This document shows positions 27,175-36,481 of a stretch of DNA of 64,000 nucleotides, one piece after another. A program made the position numbers and the translations under genes. How positions within the stretch are numbered: the first letter of the stretch is position 1; each line of letters begins with the position of its first letter. The notes under the pieces are model-generated. The model saw only the letters and a list, made by a program, of their open reading frames with translations. It was not told the DNA's origin and ran no database searches. The stretch is from Gimibacter soli (GTDB lineage Bacteria; Pseudomonadota; Alphaproteobacteria; Sphingomonadales; Kordiimonadaceae), in NCBI RefSeq assembly GCF_028463845.1, contig NZ_CP116805.1:3096001-3160000 (forward strand), read 5' to 3'.

Positions 27175-29766
27175 ATGGTGCAAAAGATGAAATCATTCGA
27201 CATGAGCCTTAAGGGAGCCCTGCTTGCTTCCACCGTGCTCGCCCTGCCCACTGCAGCGATTGCGCAGGAAACGCAGGACAGCGGTATCGAGGAAGTCGTC
27301 GTACAGGGCCAGTATATCCCTGACGAAAAGCGTGCGACCTCGGAAATCTCCAACATCCTTGACGCGGAAGCCTTCGCCCGCACGGGTGACAGCGACGTGG
27401 CCGTAGCCCTGACCCGGGTCACCGGTCTCTCGGTTGTCGGCGGCAAATATGTCTATGTCCGCGGTCTTGGCGAACGCTACTCGCTCGCCCAGCTCGACGG
27501 CTCGACCCTGCCGCCGCTGTCGCCACTGCGCCGCGACGTGCCCCTCGACATCTTCCCGACCGCCATGGTCGGCTCCGTCCTCGTGCAGAAAACCTTCTCG
27601 CCTGAATATCCGCTCGACTTCGGCGGCGGTGTCGTCGACATGCGCACCAAAGCCGTGCCGGACGAGCAGATCCTTGAGATCGGCATCGGCACCAAGTTCA
27701 ATACCGAAAGCACCTTCAAGGGCGGCCTCAGCTACGATGGTCCGAACTCTGAATTCTTCGGTTTTGGCGGCAAGATGCGCGATCTGCCGGCAGCCCTTGC
27801 TGCCAACCCGACGCTTGAAGGCATGACCGCCGAAGAGCGTAACGCAGCAGCCGAAGCCCTGCCGAACAAATGGTCAATCGATGCGGAGGACAACCTGCCC
27901 GCCGCCAAGGTCGATTTCACCTACGGCGACCGCTTCGAATCCGGTGACAACGCCTACGGTTTCCTCATCTCGGGCAACTATGAGAACGAGTGGGACAACG
28001 AGTTCGGCGAGCGCAATACCTACGCCACCTCGAACGCCGGCCTCGTGCCCCGCGACGAAGTGAATGCCGAAGCCTGCGCCAAGTATGAAAGCGGCGATGC
28101 CACCGATTGCGGTCGCCGCGTCACCAACCAGAATATCAGCCTCAATGGTATCCTGACCGTTGGTGCCGAGCTCGGCCCCGATCACGCCCTGAAGGCTACT
28201 TCGGTGATCCTGCGCAAGTCCACGAAGCGCGCTTCGATCGAGAAGGGTTCGTTCGCTTCCGATCCGGGCTCGATCCGCACCAACAGCGAAACCTGGTGGG
28301 AAGAGCGTGAAGTCTGGTGGAACCAGGTATCGGGCGAGCATCATTTCTCGCACGATAGCGACACGTTCCAGGAAACCCAGGTCAACTGGCTCGCCAACTA
28401 TACCCGGTCGACCCGTGACCTGCCCTTCTGGCGCGAATTCACCTACGATTTCGACGAGAACGAACAGGCCGATCTCCTGTCGCCCCGTACCGACGGCAAC
28501 CGCACGTCCTACGGCGCCCTGAAGAGCGAAACCTGGTCGGGCGGCGTCGATATCCTCCAGCCCGTCACGCTCGGCGATACGCCGGTCGATTTCAAGCTCG
28601 GTGCCCATATGTCGGATCAGGACTATACGTCCTCGATGCTGCGTTATGGCTTCGTCTTCCCGGCGGGTGCCAATATCGAGCTTCGCAAGCTTGTTCCTGA
28701 AATCGTCTTCGGTCCGGTCAACCTTGATCCGGCTGGCATTACGCTCGCCGAATATACCGACCCGTCGGACGAATTCACCGGCAACCAGAAGATCACCTCG
28801 CTTTATGCCGGGATCGACGCCCAGCTTTCCGACGTGCTTCGGATCGCTGTCGGTGGCCGCTATGAAAAGTCGGAACAGGATCTTCTGACCTTCATCCGCG
28901 TCACCGGCGAGCCTGACCCGGTCAGCCGCTCGGAAGAGGATTTCCTCCCCGCCGCGACCCTGACCTGGGAATTTGCCGAGAACCTGCAGCTGCGTCTTGC
29001 CTACTCGCAGACGGTGAACCGCCCGACGCTCCGCGAGTTGTCGCGCGCTACCTTCGTCAACGAGCGTGGCGAGAACGTTCGCGGCAACCCCGATCTCCTG
29101 ACGGCCGACATCGACAACTATGATGCCCGGATCGAATGGTACTTCGGTGCTGCCGACTTCGCGTCGGTCGGTGTCTTCTACAAGGACTTCACCAACCCCA
29201 TCGAGGAAAGCTACACCATCCTCGGCGAGGGCCCGCTGAAGAGCCTGCAGAATGCCGCCGGTGCCAAGCTGAAGGGCGCGGAAGCCGAACTGCAGATCAA
29301 CCTGCCGGTTCGCGAGGCTTTCGGCTGGGACTTCGTGGGTGACCGCGAATTCTTCTTCAACGGCAACATCTCCTACATCGATTCGGAAGTGGACCTGACC
29401 GGTCAGGACACCCAGGCAACGACGCTGGTGCGTCCGCTGCAGGGCACGTCCAAGTGGCTCGGCAACGCTTCGATCGGCTGGGAAGAGTTCGAGACCGGCG
29501 AGCGCGTCTCGCTCGTCCTCAACTATCAGGGCAAGCGGATCGACGGTACGGGCCTCTTCGGGGCACCGGACGTTTACGAGAACCCGCCGATCCTCCTGAA
29601 CTTCGTTTACAAGCGGAATGTCGATGTGTTCGGCGGCCCGCTCGAAGTCAGCTTCAAGGCAGAAAACCTGCTGAACGACGATTACCGCCGCACGCAAGGC
29701 GAGGGTATCTTCGAACAGTATGACCTCGGTCGCGCCTTCTCGCTCGGCTTCAAATACTCGTTCTGA
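27175..29766 (+). CDS. TonB-dependent outer-membrane receptor
   Basis: 863 aa. Seen: signal peptide ending TAAIAQE near residue 31; a TonB-box-like EEVVVQGQ; plug domain with YVYVRGLGERYSLAQLDG and DFGGGVVDMRTK; a 22-strand-size barrel; C-terminal LGFKYSF. No N-terminal regulatory domain, unlike the receptor at 3275-6478. Substrate unknown. Position between the lipoprotein and gspC suggests the lipoprotein delivers or releases its ligand. The start could also be ATG 27187; neither has a clear RBS. A strong terminator follows. Confidence 0.88.
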   Translation: MVQKMKSFDMSLKGALLASTVLALPTAAIAQETQDSGIEEVVVQGQYIPDEKRATSEISNILDAEAFARTGDSDVAVALTRVTGLSVVGGKYVYVRGLGERYSLAQLDGSTLPPLSPLRRDVPLDIFPTAMVGSVLVQKTFSPEYPLDFGGGVVDMRTKAVPDEQILEIGIGTKFNTESTFKGGLSYDGPNSEFFGFGGKMRDLPAALAANPTLEGMTAEERNAAAEALPNKWSIDAEDNLPAAKVDFTYGDRFESGDNAYGFLISGNYENEWDNEFGERNTYATSNAGLVPRDEVNAEACAKYESGDATDCGRRVTNQNISLNGILTVGAELGPDHALKATSVILRKSTKRASIEKGSFASDPGSIRTNSETWWEEREVWWNQVSGEHHFSHDSDTFQETQVNWLANYTRSTRDLPFWREFTYDFDENEQADLLSPRTDGNRTSYGALKSETWSGGVDILQPVTLGDTPVDFKLGAHMSDQDYTSSMLRYGFVFPAGANIELRKLVPEIVFGPVNLDPAGITLAEYTDPSDEFTGNQKITSLYAGIDAQLSDVLRIAVGGRYEKSEQDLLTFIRVTGEPDPVSRSEEDFLPAATLTWEFAENLQLRLAYSQTVNRPTLRELSRATFVNERGENVRGNPDLLTADIDNYDARIEWYFGAADFASVGVFYKDFTNPIEESYTILGEGPLKSLQNAAGAKLKGAEAELQINLPVREAFGWDFVGDREFFFNGNISYIDSEVDLTGQDTQATTLVRPLQGTSKWLGNASIGWEEFETGERVSLVLNYQGKRIDGTGLFGAPDVYENPPILLNFVYKRNVDVFGGPLEVSFKAENLLNDDYRRTQGEGIFEQYDLGRAFSLGFKYSF

Positions 29767-29803
29767 TCACTATCGCGCGTCCAAGCACGATCGGAAGAAC
29801 TGG

Positions 29804-29834
29804 CCCCCCGAAGCAATCTTCGGGGGGTTTCTTT
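29804..29834 (+). terminator. Rho-independent terminator after the receptor
   Basis: CCCCCCGAAG (29804-29813) pairs perfectly with CTTCGGGGGG (29818-29827) around CAAT, followed by TTTCTTT. It separates the lipoprotein-receptor unit from the gsp operon, which therefore needs its own promoter. Confidence 0.92.
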
Positions 29835-29905
29835 ATGGGACACCGCCAGCCTGGTAGCCGCTTTGATGGCAAATTTGTTTCGGAAAAATGACATTTCCAC
29901 CGGGA

Positions 29906-29923
29906 CTGTCATGAATTTGAAAC
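29906..29923 (+). promoter_or_regulatory. Pho-box-like repeat upstream of gspC
   Basis: CTGTCAT (29906-29912, a perfect consensus half-site), GAAT, TTGAAAC (29917-29923). The 11-bp periodicity and orientation suit PhoB activation of gspC, 55 bp downstream. The -10 position (CAGGTT, 29934-29939) is poor, which lowers confidence. Confidence 0.45.
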
Positions 29924-29977
29924 AGGGACCGGTCAGGTTGGCGCCGACATGAGACATACCAACCGGATCTATCATTC

Positions 29978-30850
29978 ATGACAGACCAGACGGCAGCGCC
30001 TGCAGCAGCCCTTCGGCAACCGGCCCCGGCCAGCCTTTTCCGCCGGCTGGTGGAGCTTGGCCTTGTCGTCATGCTCGGCCTCGTGGCCGCCCATTTTGTC
30101 TGGCTCATGGTCGCCCCGGCGAGTCGCCTGCCTGCCCCTGCTGCGGACCTGCAATCAGCCGCAAGCTTCACCCGGAAGCCCGCAGAAAAGCTCGATCTCG
30201 GCATCCTTACCCGCTTCGATCCCTTCAACCGCAGCCTCGCGGCCCCGGTGACTGAAAGCGCGGAAGCCGCCCCCGAGACGAGCCTCGATCTCAAGCTTTT
30301 CGGGGTTCGGCTTTCGGATGACCCGGCGCATTCCAGCGCCATCATCCAGACCGGCGGCAAGGACCAGAGCGTATACCGTCCCGGTGACGAAATCCTCTCC
30401 GGCGTACGACTCGACCGGGTTTATGACAACCGGGTCAGCCTCAGCCGCGCCGGTGTGATCGAAACGCTGTCGCTGGATGACGGCAGCGGCCCGATCCTCG
30501 GCGGCAACACGCCCGCCAAGGTTGCTACCGCAGTTGGCCCGGCAATTGCCGCGAACGACCTGAAGTCGGTGCTCAGGCAGGTGCGGCTTGTGCCCCGCCG
30601 CGAGGGCCAGCGCATCACCGGCTGGCAGATCGATACCGACGGAAGCCCGGCAGGTGCAGCTGCCCTTAAATCCTATGGCCTCGAGCCCGGCGATGTCCTC
30701 GCCAGCCTGAACGGCGAAACGCTCGGCAGTGCCGAAGACCTCACGGATGCCCTTTCGGAGATTGACCGCACAGGCAGCGTCCGCCTTGAAATCGAACGCG
30801 CCGGCAAGCGCATTCCCCTGACCCTCAGTTCAGAAAGCAATCCGGCATGA
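29978..30850 (+). CDS. gspC: Type II secretion protein GspC
   Basis: Inner-membrane clamp that contacts the secretin GspD across the periplasm. 290 aa. Seen: short cytoplasmic N-terminus; one TM at about 27-46; an HR domain (LDLKLFGVRLSDDPAHSSAIIQ, then DQSVYRPGDEI); and a C-terminal PDZ-like domain (LEPGDVLASLNGETLGSAEDL). First gene of the operon, which has its own upstream region after a terminator. It overlaps gspD by four bases. Confidence 0.92.
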   Translation: MTDQTAAPAAALRQPAPASLFRRLVELGLVVMLGLVAAHFVWLMVAPASRLPAPAADLQSAASFTRKPAEKLDLGILTRFDPFNRSLAAPVTESAEAAPETSLDLKLFGVRLSDDPAHSSAIIQTGGKDQSVYRPGDEILSGVRLDRVYDNRVSLSRAGVIETLSLDDGSGPILGGNTPAKVATAVGPAIAANDLKSVLRQVRLVPRREGQRITGWQIDTDGSPAGAAALKSYGLEPGDVLASLNGETLGSAEDLTDALSEIDRTGSVRLEIERAGKRIPLTLSSESNPA

Positions 30851-32802
30851 TCACACGCCTTCACCGGTTCGCACGCCCTGCCCTTCTCGCTGCCCTGATG
30901 CTGGCGACCCCGCCCCTGATGGCGGCGGAAGATCATCTGTTGAATTTCAGGGATGCGGATGTGCGTGCCCTGATCGACGATATCGCCATGATCACCGGCC
31001 GCACCTTCATCGTGGACCCGCGCGTGAAGGGCAAGGTTACCGTCATCTCGCGCACCCCGGTGCCGCAAGGTGAAGTGTTCGACGTGTTCCTCTCCGCCCT
31101 CAAGGCCAACGGCTTCACGGCCTTTGCCACCGCCAACGGCGCCTGGAAGATCGTGCCCGAAGAAGGCGCCGCCTTCGACGCGCAGCCGGTTGGCAAAGGC
31201 ACCGGCGACCAGATGGTCACCCAGATTTTCCGCCTCAGCCATATCGACACGATCAGCGCCCTCAATACCGTCAAGCCGGTGGTGAACCCGCAAGGCCGGG
31301 TGATCGGCCACCGCACGCAGAACTTCCTTGTTGTCGTGGACTATGCCGCGAACATGGACCGCGTGGCCAAGCTGATCGCCGGGATCGACGCCGACAAAAG
31401 CGTGGTCGAACTCATCCCCCTGAAGCATTCGTCGGCGGCCGAGATCGTCAATATCCTGGCCACCCTGCGCGGTGGTGCGAACGGCGAGGCCCCGGACAGC
31501 GCTTTTGCCGCCGTGCCGGTCACCTCCTCCAACAGCGTGATCCTCAAGGGGCCTGCCGAGGTCGTCTCGCGCATGAAGTCGCTGGTTGGTGACCTTGATA
31601 ACCGCAACGAGGCACAGGGTGACCTGAAGGTGGTTTATCTGAGCCACGCGGACGGCGAGGCGCTGGTGCCGATCCTGTCCGAAGTCAGCCAGTCGCTGGC
31701 GTCGGCACAAGGCGAAGCAACGCCCGGCACGCGGCGCGCCACCGTCAGCTTCCACAAGGCGACGAACGCCCTTGTCATCAATGCGAGCCCCGAGATGCAG
31801 CAGACGCTTGAAGGCGTTGTCCGGCAGCTTGATATCCCGCGTGCGCAGGTGCTGGTGGAAGCCATCATCGTGGAAATCTCGGATAACGCCGCGAAGGAAC
31901 TGGGCCTCCAGTATATTCTCGCGGGCGGTGAAGGATCGTGGATCCCCTTCACGGCCACCAACTATTCGAACACCGCCCCGAACGTGCTGGCCGCCACTGG
32001 CGCCCTCGTCCTCGACAAAAAATATGGCGACGACGAAGACGGCCCGTTCTCGGACGGTATCAAGGCCCTTGGCACCGCCGCCGTTGACAGCTTCCTCGGC
32101 ATGAACGGCTTCGCGGGCGGCATCGCCGGCCAGACGAAAGACGGCACGCTTTTCGGGGTGATCCTGAATGCTGTGGCCTCGGATACGGGCTCCAACATCC
32201 TCTCTACCCCCTCGGTGATGACGATGGACAATGCCGAAGCCTCGATCCTTGTGGGCCAGGAAATCCCGATCACCACGGGTGAAGCCCTCGGCAGCGCCAA
32301 CACCAACCCCTTCCGCACCATCGACCGCAAGGAAGTGGGCGTGAAGCTGGCCGTCACCCCCCAGATCAATGAAGGCGATGAAATCCGCCTCAATCTGGAG
32401 CAGGAAGTCTCGAGCGTATCAGGCCCTGTCGCCGCCAACTCGACCGAGCTTGTCACCAACAAGCGCGAGATCAAGACGACCGTCTCGGTGCGCAACGGCG
32501 AGATCATCGTGCTGGGCGGCCTGATCGAGGAAAACGAGCGGGTCTCGGTCGAGAAAGTGCCGCTCCTTGGCGATATCCCTGTCCTTGGCCGCGCCTTCCG
32601 CAGCGAAGGCAAGCGCAAGCAGAAAACCAACCTGATGGTCTTCCTGCGCCCGACCATCGTGCGCAGCGCCAGCGACCTTGCCGCCGTCACCAGCCGCAAA
32701 TACGGCCTGATGCGCGACCAGCAGGTGAGCCGCAGCAAAACGGGCGAATCCTCGCTGGATGCCATGATGCAGGATGTGATCGGCAGCGGGGTGCAGAACT
32801 GA
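30847..32802 (+). CDS. gspD: Type II secretion outer-membrane secretin GspD
   Basis: Forms the multimeric outer-membrane exit channel. 651 aa. Seen: signal peptide ending PPLMAAED (about residue 26); the N0 domain (LLNFRDADVRALIDDIAMITGRTFIVDPRVKG); N1-N3 repeats such as VVELIPLKHSSAAEIVNIL and VVYLSHADGEALVPIL; and the secretin core with VGQEIPITTGEA and VPLLGDIPVLGRAFRS. No evident C-terminal S-domain extension for pilotin binding is visible beyond the core (the C-terminus is about 45 residues after the core). Overlaps gspE by one base. Confidence 0.96.
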   Translation: MITRLHRFARPALLAALMLATPPLMAAEDHLLNFRDADVRALIDDIAMITGRTFIVDPRVKGKVTVISRTPVPQGEVFDVFLSALKANGFTAFATANGAWKIVPEEGAAFDAQPVGKGTGDQMVTQIFRLSHIDTISALNTVKPVVNPQGRVIGHRTQNFLVVVDYAANMDRVAKLIAGIDADKSVVELIPLKHSSAAEIVNILATLRGGANGEAPDSAFAAVPVTSSNSVILKGPAEVVSRMKSLVGDLDNRNEAQGDLKVVYLSHADGEALVPILSEVSQSLASAQGEATPGTRRATVSFHKATNALVINASPEMQQTLEGVVRQLDIPRAQVLVEAIIVEISDNAAKELGLQYILAGGEGSWIPFTATNYSNTAPNVLAATGALVLDKKYGDDEDGPFSDGIKALGTAAVDSFLGMNGFAGGIAGQTKDGTLFGVILNAVASDTGSNILSTPSVMTMDNAEASILVGQEIPITTGEALGSANTNPFRTIDRKEVGVKLAVTPQINEGDEIRLNLEQEVSSVSGPVAANSTELVTNKREIKTTVSVRNGEIIVLGGLIEENERVSVEKVPLLGDIPVLGRAFRSEGKRKQKTNLMVFLRPTIVRSASDLAAVTSRKYGLMRDQQVSRSKTGESSLDAMMQDVIGSGVQN

Positions 32803-34301
32803 TGACCGACATGGCCGCCACAAGCCTCAGCTACGCCTTCGCGAAGGCGCATGGGCTGGTGCGCCTGCCGGATGATGGCACCGGCGGCATGCGGCTTGGC
32901 ATGCGCGGGCGGGCAGCCCCCACAGCCCTTCTCGAGGCCCGCCGGGTGCTTGGTCGCGCCTTTCAGGTGGAACCGCTCGATGACACCGCGTTCGACCGCT
33001 GGCTTTCGGACCTCTATGGTGCCGACACCATGGCCCGCGCGGCGCTTGCTGACGAGCTCGGCAGCGAGCAGGCGCCAGGCCTTGATGGCCTTATCGACGA
33101 CCGCCCGGACGTGGCCGACCTGCTGGACAGCGAAGACGACGCTCCACTCATCCGGCTGATCAACAGCATGATCGCCGAAGCGGCCAAGCGCCATGCCTCC
33201 GACATCCATATCGAGCCCTATGAAAGCCGCCTTTCGATCCGTTTCAGGATCGACGGCGTACTCGCTGAAATCATGGAACTGCCAGCCCGGCTGACGCCAA
33301 GCTTCACCTCGCGCCTCAAGGTCATGGCGCGGCTTGATATCGCCGAGAAACGGGTGCCGCAGGACGGGCGCATCTCGTTGACCCTCGGCGGCCGGGTGAT
33401 TGACGTGCGGGTCTCCACCCTTCCCTCGCGGCACGGCGAACGGGTGGTGCTGCGCCTGCTGGATCGTTCCGCCGCGCGCTTCGACATCGAGGCACTGGGC
33501 ATGGAAGACGAAACGCTGGATGGCTTCAAGACGGCCCTTGCCGAACCGAACGGCATCCTCCTTGTCACTGGCCCCACGGGCTCGGGCAAGACAACCACGC
33601 TTTATGCCGGGCTTTCGCTCCTCAACGACACCAGCCGCAATATCCTGACCGTGGAAGACCCCGTCGAATATGCGCTTGAAGGCATCGGGCAGACGCAGGT
33701 GAATGCCAAGGTCGGCATGACTTTCGCGGCAGGCCTGCGCGCCATCCTCAGGCAAGACCCTGACGTGGTGATGGTCGGCGAAATTCGCGACATGGAAACC
33801 GCCGAGATTGCGGTGCAGGCGAGCCTCACCGGTCACCTCGTGCTATCAACCGTTCACACCAACAGTGCCGCCGGCGCCATCACGCGGCTGCGCGATATGG
33901 GGGTCGAGCCCTTCCTGCTGGCGACCAGCGTCAAGGCGATCCTCGCCCAGCGGCTGGTGAGACGCCTGTGCGACCATTGCAAGGCCCCCTATGACGCCGA
34001 CAAGGCCGAGCGCGCCGCCGTTGGCAAACCCAAGAAGAAAGACCTGACGCTCTACAAGGCCTGCGGCTGCAGCGCCTGCAACAACACGGGCTATCAGGGC
34101 CGGATCGGGCTTTACGAGCTGATCACGATTGATGAGACGATCCAGAAGCTGATCCATGACGACGCCACCGAGGCCGAGATTGCCGCCCATGCCTTCAAGG
34201 GCCGCGATACCCTTTCGGAAGCGGGCGCCAAACTGGTGCGCAAGGGCATGACGACCATCGAAGAAGTGATGCGCGTGGTGCGCGCGCATGGGGATGCCTG
34301 A
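32802..34301 (+). CDS. gspE: Type II secretion ATPase GspE
   Basis: Cytoplasmic hexameric ATPase powering pseudopilus assembly. 499 aa. Seen: N1E-type N-terminal domain; SDIHIEPYESRLSIRFRIDG; Walker A GPTGSGKTT (257-265); Asp box VEDPVEY; Walker B region RQDPDVVMVGEIRD (318-330); HLVLSTVHTNSA His box; and the zinc-binding tetracysteine (Cys390, Cys393, Cys423 or 421, Cys426). Overlaps gspF by one base. Confidence 0.96.
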   Translation: MTDMAATSLSYAFAKAHGLVRLPDDGTGGMRLGMRGRAAPTALLEARRVLGRAFQVEPLDDTAFDRWLSDLYGADTMARAALADELGSEQAPGLDGLIDDRPDVADLLDSEDDAPLIRLINSMIAEAAKRHASDIHIEPYESRLSIRFRIDGVLAEIMELPARLTPSFTSRLKVMARLDIAEKRVPQDGRISLTLGGRVIDVRVSTLPSRHGERVVLRLLDRSAARFDIEALGMEDETLDGFKTALAEPNGILLVTGPTGSGKTTTLYAGLSLLNDTSRNILTVEDPVEYALEGIGQTQVNAKVGMTFAAGLRAILRQDPDVVMVGEIRDMETAEIAVQASLTGHLVLSTVHTNSAAGAITRLRDMGVEPFLLATSVKAILAQRLVRRLCDHCKAPYDADKAERAAVGKPKKKDLTLYKACGCSACNNTGYQGRIGLYELITIDETIQKLIHDDATEAEIAAHAFKGRDTLSEAGAKLVRKGMTTIEEVMRVVRAHGDA

Positions 34302-35518
34302 TGCCTGCCTTCGATTTCGAAGCCCTGGATACAGATGGCCGCGTCAAGCGCGGGGTCCTTTCCGCCGATAGCGCGCGGGGGGCCGCGAAGGCGCTGAAGG
34401 ACCGCGCCCTGTTGCCCGTCAAGATCGAGCCCGCCGCCAAAACCGGTGGCGAGGCGAAAAGCTTCGGTTTGCGCTCGGGCCGCCTGTCGCACCGGGATAT
34501 CACCCTTGTCACCCGCCAGCTTTCGACGCTGATCGGTGCCGCCACCCCGGTTGAGGAAGCGCTGAAGACCGTGGCCGAACAGGCCGAGAAGCCGCTCGTC
34601 AAGCGCGTGCTTCTGGATGCCCGCACGGGCGTGAGCGAAGGCCGCAAGCTTTCAGCCGCCCTCGCCACCACGAACGCAGGGTTCGACCGGCTCTATGTGG
34701 CGCTTGTGGCCGCCGGGGAAGGCTCCGGCAGCCTCGGCCCCGTGATGGAACGGCTCGCCGATCATCTGGAAAAGGCGCAGGCGATGCGCGGCAAGGTGAC
34801 AGCCGCACTCGTCTATCCCATCTGCCTTGCTGTCACTGCCTTTCTGGTCGTCACCATGCTGATGAGTTTCGTGGTGCCCAAGGTGGTCGATCAGTTCAGC
34901 CACATGGGCGCCACCCTCCCGGCCCTCACGCGCGTCATGATCGCGCTTTCCGCTTTCATGCGGGAAGTTGGCCCCTTCCTGCTGGTGGCTGCCGTAATCG
35001 CCGCCGCCGCTTTCGCCCGTGCCCTTAAAAGCTCCGCCTTCCGGCTGAAGGTCGATGCCTTCCTGTTGCGCCTGCCGCTGGTTGGCAAGCTGATCCGCTC
35101 GCTCGCCGCCGCCCGCCTTGCCCGCACGCTTGCCACCCTTATCGCCTCCGGCGTGCCGGTGTTGGATGGCATGAAAGCGGCAGAAGCTGTTATCGGCAAC
35201 GGTGTGATCCGGCAGGCGGTGGGCGCCATGCGCGACCGCATCACCAATGGCGCCAGCCTTTCGGCTGCCCTCAGGAGTGAAGCCGTACTCCCGGCCATCG
35301 TCACCCACATGGCGGCTGCGGGCGAAAACTCGGGCGCGCTCCACACCCTCCTCGCCAAGGCGGCGGACTATCTGGAAGCCGAGTTTGAGCGCTTCACCTC
35401 CACCGTCCTCGGGCTTCTGGAGCCCGCCATCATCATTGTCATGGGCGGGATCGTCACGCTGATCGTGCTCTCGATCCTTCTGCCCATCCTGCAGCTCAAC
35501 ACGCTCGCCTTCGGCTGA
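34301..35518 (+). CDS. gspF: Type II secretion inner-membrane platform GspF
   Basis: Polytopic platform protein that couples GspE to pseudopilin assembly. 405 aa, the usual size. Seen: two homologous T2SSF domains (LVTRQLSTLIGAATPVEEAL and ARLARTLATLIASGVPVLDG) and three TM segments around 170-195, 220-240 and 375-400. The start is coupled to the gspE stop. Confidence 0.95.
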   Translation: MPAFDFEALDTDGRVKRGVLSADSARGAAKALKDRALLPVKIEPAAKTGGEAKSFGLRSGRLSHRDITLVTRQLSTLIGAATPVEEALKTVAEQAEKPLVKRVLLDARTGVSEGRKLSAALATTNAGFDRLYVALVAAGEGSGSLGPVMERLADHLEKAQAMRGKVTAALVYPICLAVTAFLVVTMLMSFVVPKVVDQFSHMGATLPALTRVMIALSAFMREVGPFLLVAAVIAAAAFARALKSSAFRLKVDAFLLRLPLVGKLIRSLAAARLARTLATLIASGVPVLDGMKAAEAVIGNGVIRQAVGAMRDRITNGASLSAALRSEAVLPAIVTHMAAAGENSGALHTLLAKAADYLEAEFERFTSTVLGLLEPAIIIVMGGIVTLIVLSILLPILQLNTLAFG

Positions 35519-35536
35519 GCGACAAGGAACCGAAAG

Positions 35537-35995
35537 ATGCTGAAAACGCTGCTGAAGAAACTGAGAAAACAGGCTGCAAAGGACGAGGGTTTCACCCTTG
35601 TTGAAGTGATGGTGGTGATCGTCATCATCGGGCTTCTGGCCACGGTCGTTGTCATCAACGTGCTGCCAAGTCAGGACAAGGCAATGGTCGAAAAGGCCCG
35701 CGCCGATATCCTGATCCTCGAGCAGGCGCTGGAGATGTACAAGCTTGATAACCTGACTTATCCGACCACGGATCAGGGTCTTGAAGCGCTTGTCACCCCG
35801 CCCGCCGGCCTCTCGCGCCCCGAACGCTACCGCCCCGGCGGCTATATCAAGCGCCTGCCGGACGACCCGTGGGGCAATGCCTACCAGTATGCCACCCCCG
35901 GCGAGCATGGGTCGGTCGATATCTTCTCGCTCGGCGCCGATGGTCGCATGGGCGGGGCCGACCTTGCGGCCGACATCGGCAACTGGAAGGGATGA
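35537..35995 (+). CDS. gspG: Major pseudopilin GspG
   Basis: 152 aa. Seen: an 18-residue basic leader ending DEG, then FTLVEVMVVIVIIGLLA with Glu5 of the mature chain; YPTTDQGLEALV, LPDDPWGNAYQY and FSLGADGRMGG, the conserved major-pseudopilin core with the calcium-binding loop. Cleavage is predicted after Gly18 by a prepilin peptidase such as that at 23559-24107. RBS AAGGAACCGAAAG. Confidence 0.96.
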   Translation: MLKTLLKKLRKQAAKDEGFTLVEVMVVIVIIGLLATVVVINVLPSQDKAMVEKARADILILEQALEMYKLDNLTYPTTDQGLEALVTPPAGLSRPERYRPGGYIKRLPDDPWGNAYQYATPGEHGSVDIFSLGADGRMGGADLAADIGNWKG

Positions 35996-36001
35996 TCCCT
36001 G

Positions 36002-36481
36002 ATGGGTGGCAGGCGGGCATCCAGTGACGCGGGCTTCACGCTCGTTGAGGTGATGGTCACCGTCGCTCTGATGGCGCTTGCCTCGGCGGCTGTTGTCCTC
36101 ACCCTGCCACGCCTGAACCCGAGCCCTGAAGCGACCGCAGAGGCCACCCGCGACCGCCTTGCCGATATCGCCGCCCGCGCGGTGATCGGCGGCGAGATCA
36201 TGGGCGTGGAGGTCGACCATGACGGCCTGACACCGCTCTATCGCCGCGACGGCCGCTGGGTCGAGGCTGGTCCACGCTGGATCGCCGAAGGGGCAGGCCT
36301 CGCCCTTGAAGGCATCCCGGCGGAAAAGGGCGAAGACGGCACCCCTCGCCTGCCGGACCTCTGGTTCACGCCGGCGGGCGATGCCAGATCATTCCGCCTC
36401 CGTATCGAACGAGACGGTGACACGGTACTCCTCACGGGCGACGAACAGGGGCAGATGCGCCTGACGGGAGAGAAGCCGTGA
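36002..36481 (+). CDS. gspH: Minor pseudopilin GspH
   Basis: 159 aa. Seen: leader of 11 residues ending DAG, then FTLVEVMVTVALMALASAAVV; a beta-rich C-terminal domain with LWFTPAGDARSFRLRI. Positioned between gspG and gspI as in standard operons; seven bp after gspG and overlapping the first gspI start by four bases. Confidence 0.88.
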   Translation: MGGRRASSDAGFTLVEVMVTVALMALASAAVVLTLPRLNPSPEATAEATRDRLADIAARAVIGGEIMGVEVDHDGLTPLYRRDGRWVEAGPRWIAEGAGLALEGIPAEKGEDGTPRLPDLWFTPAGDARSFRLRIERDGDTVLLTGDEQGQMRLTGEKP

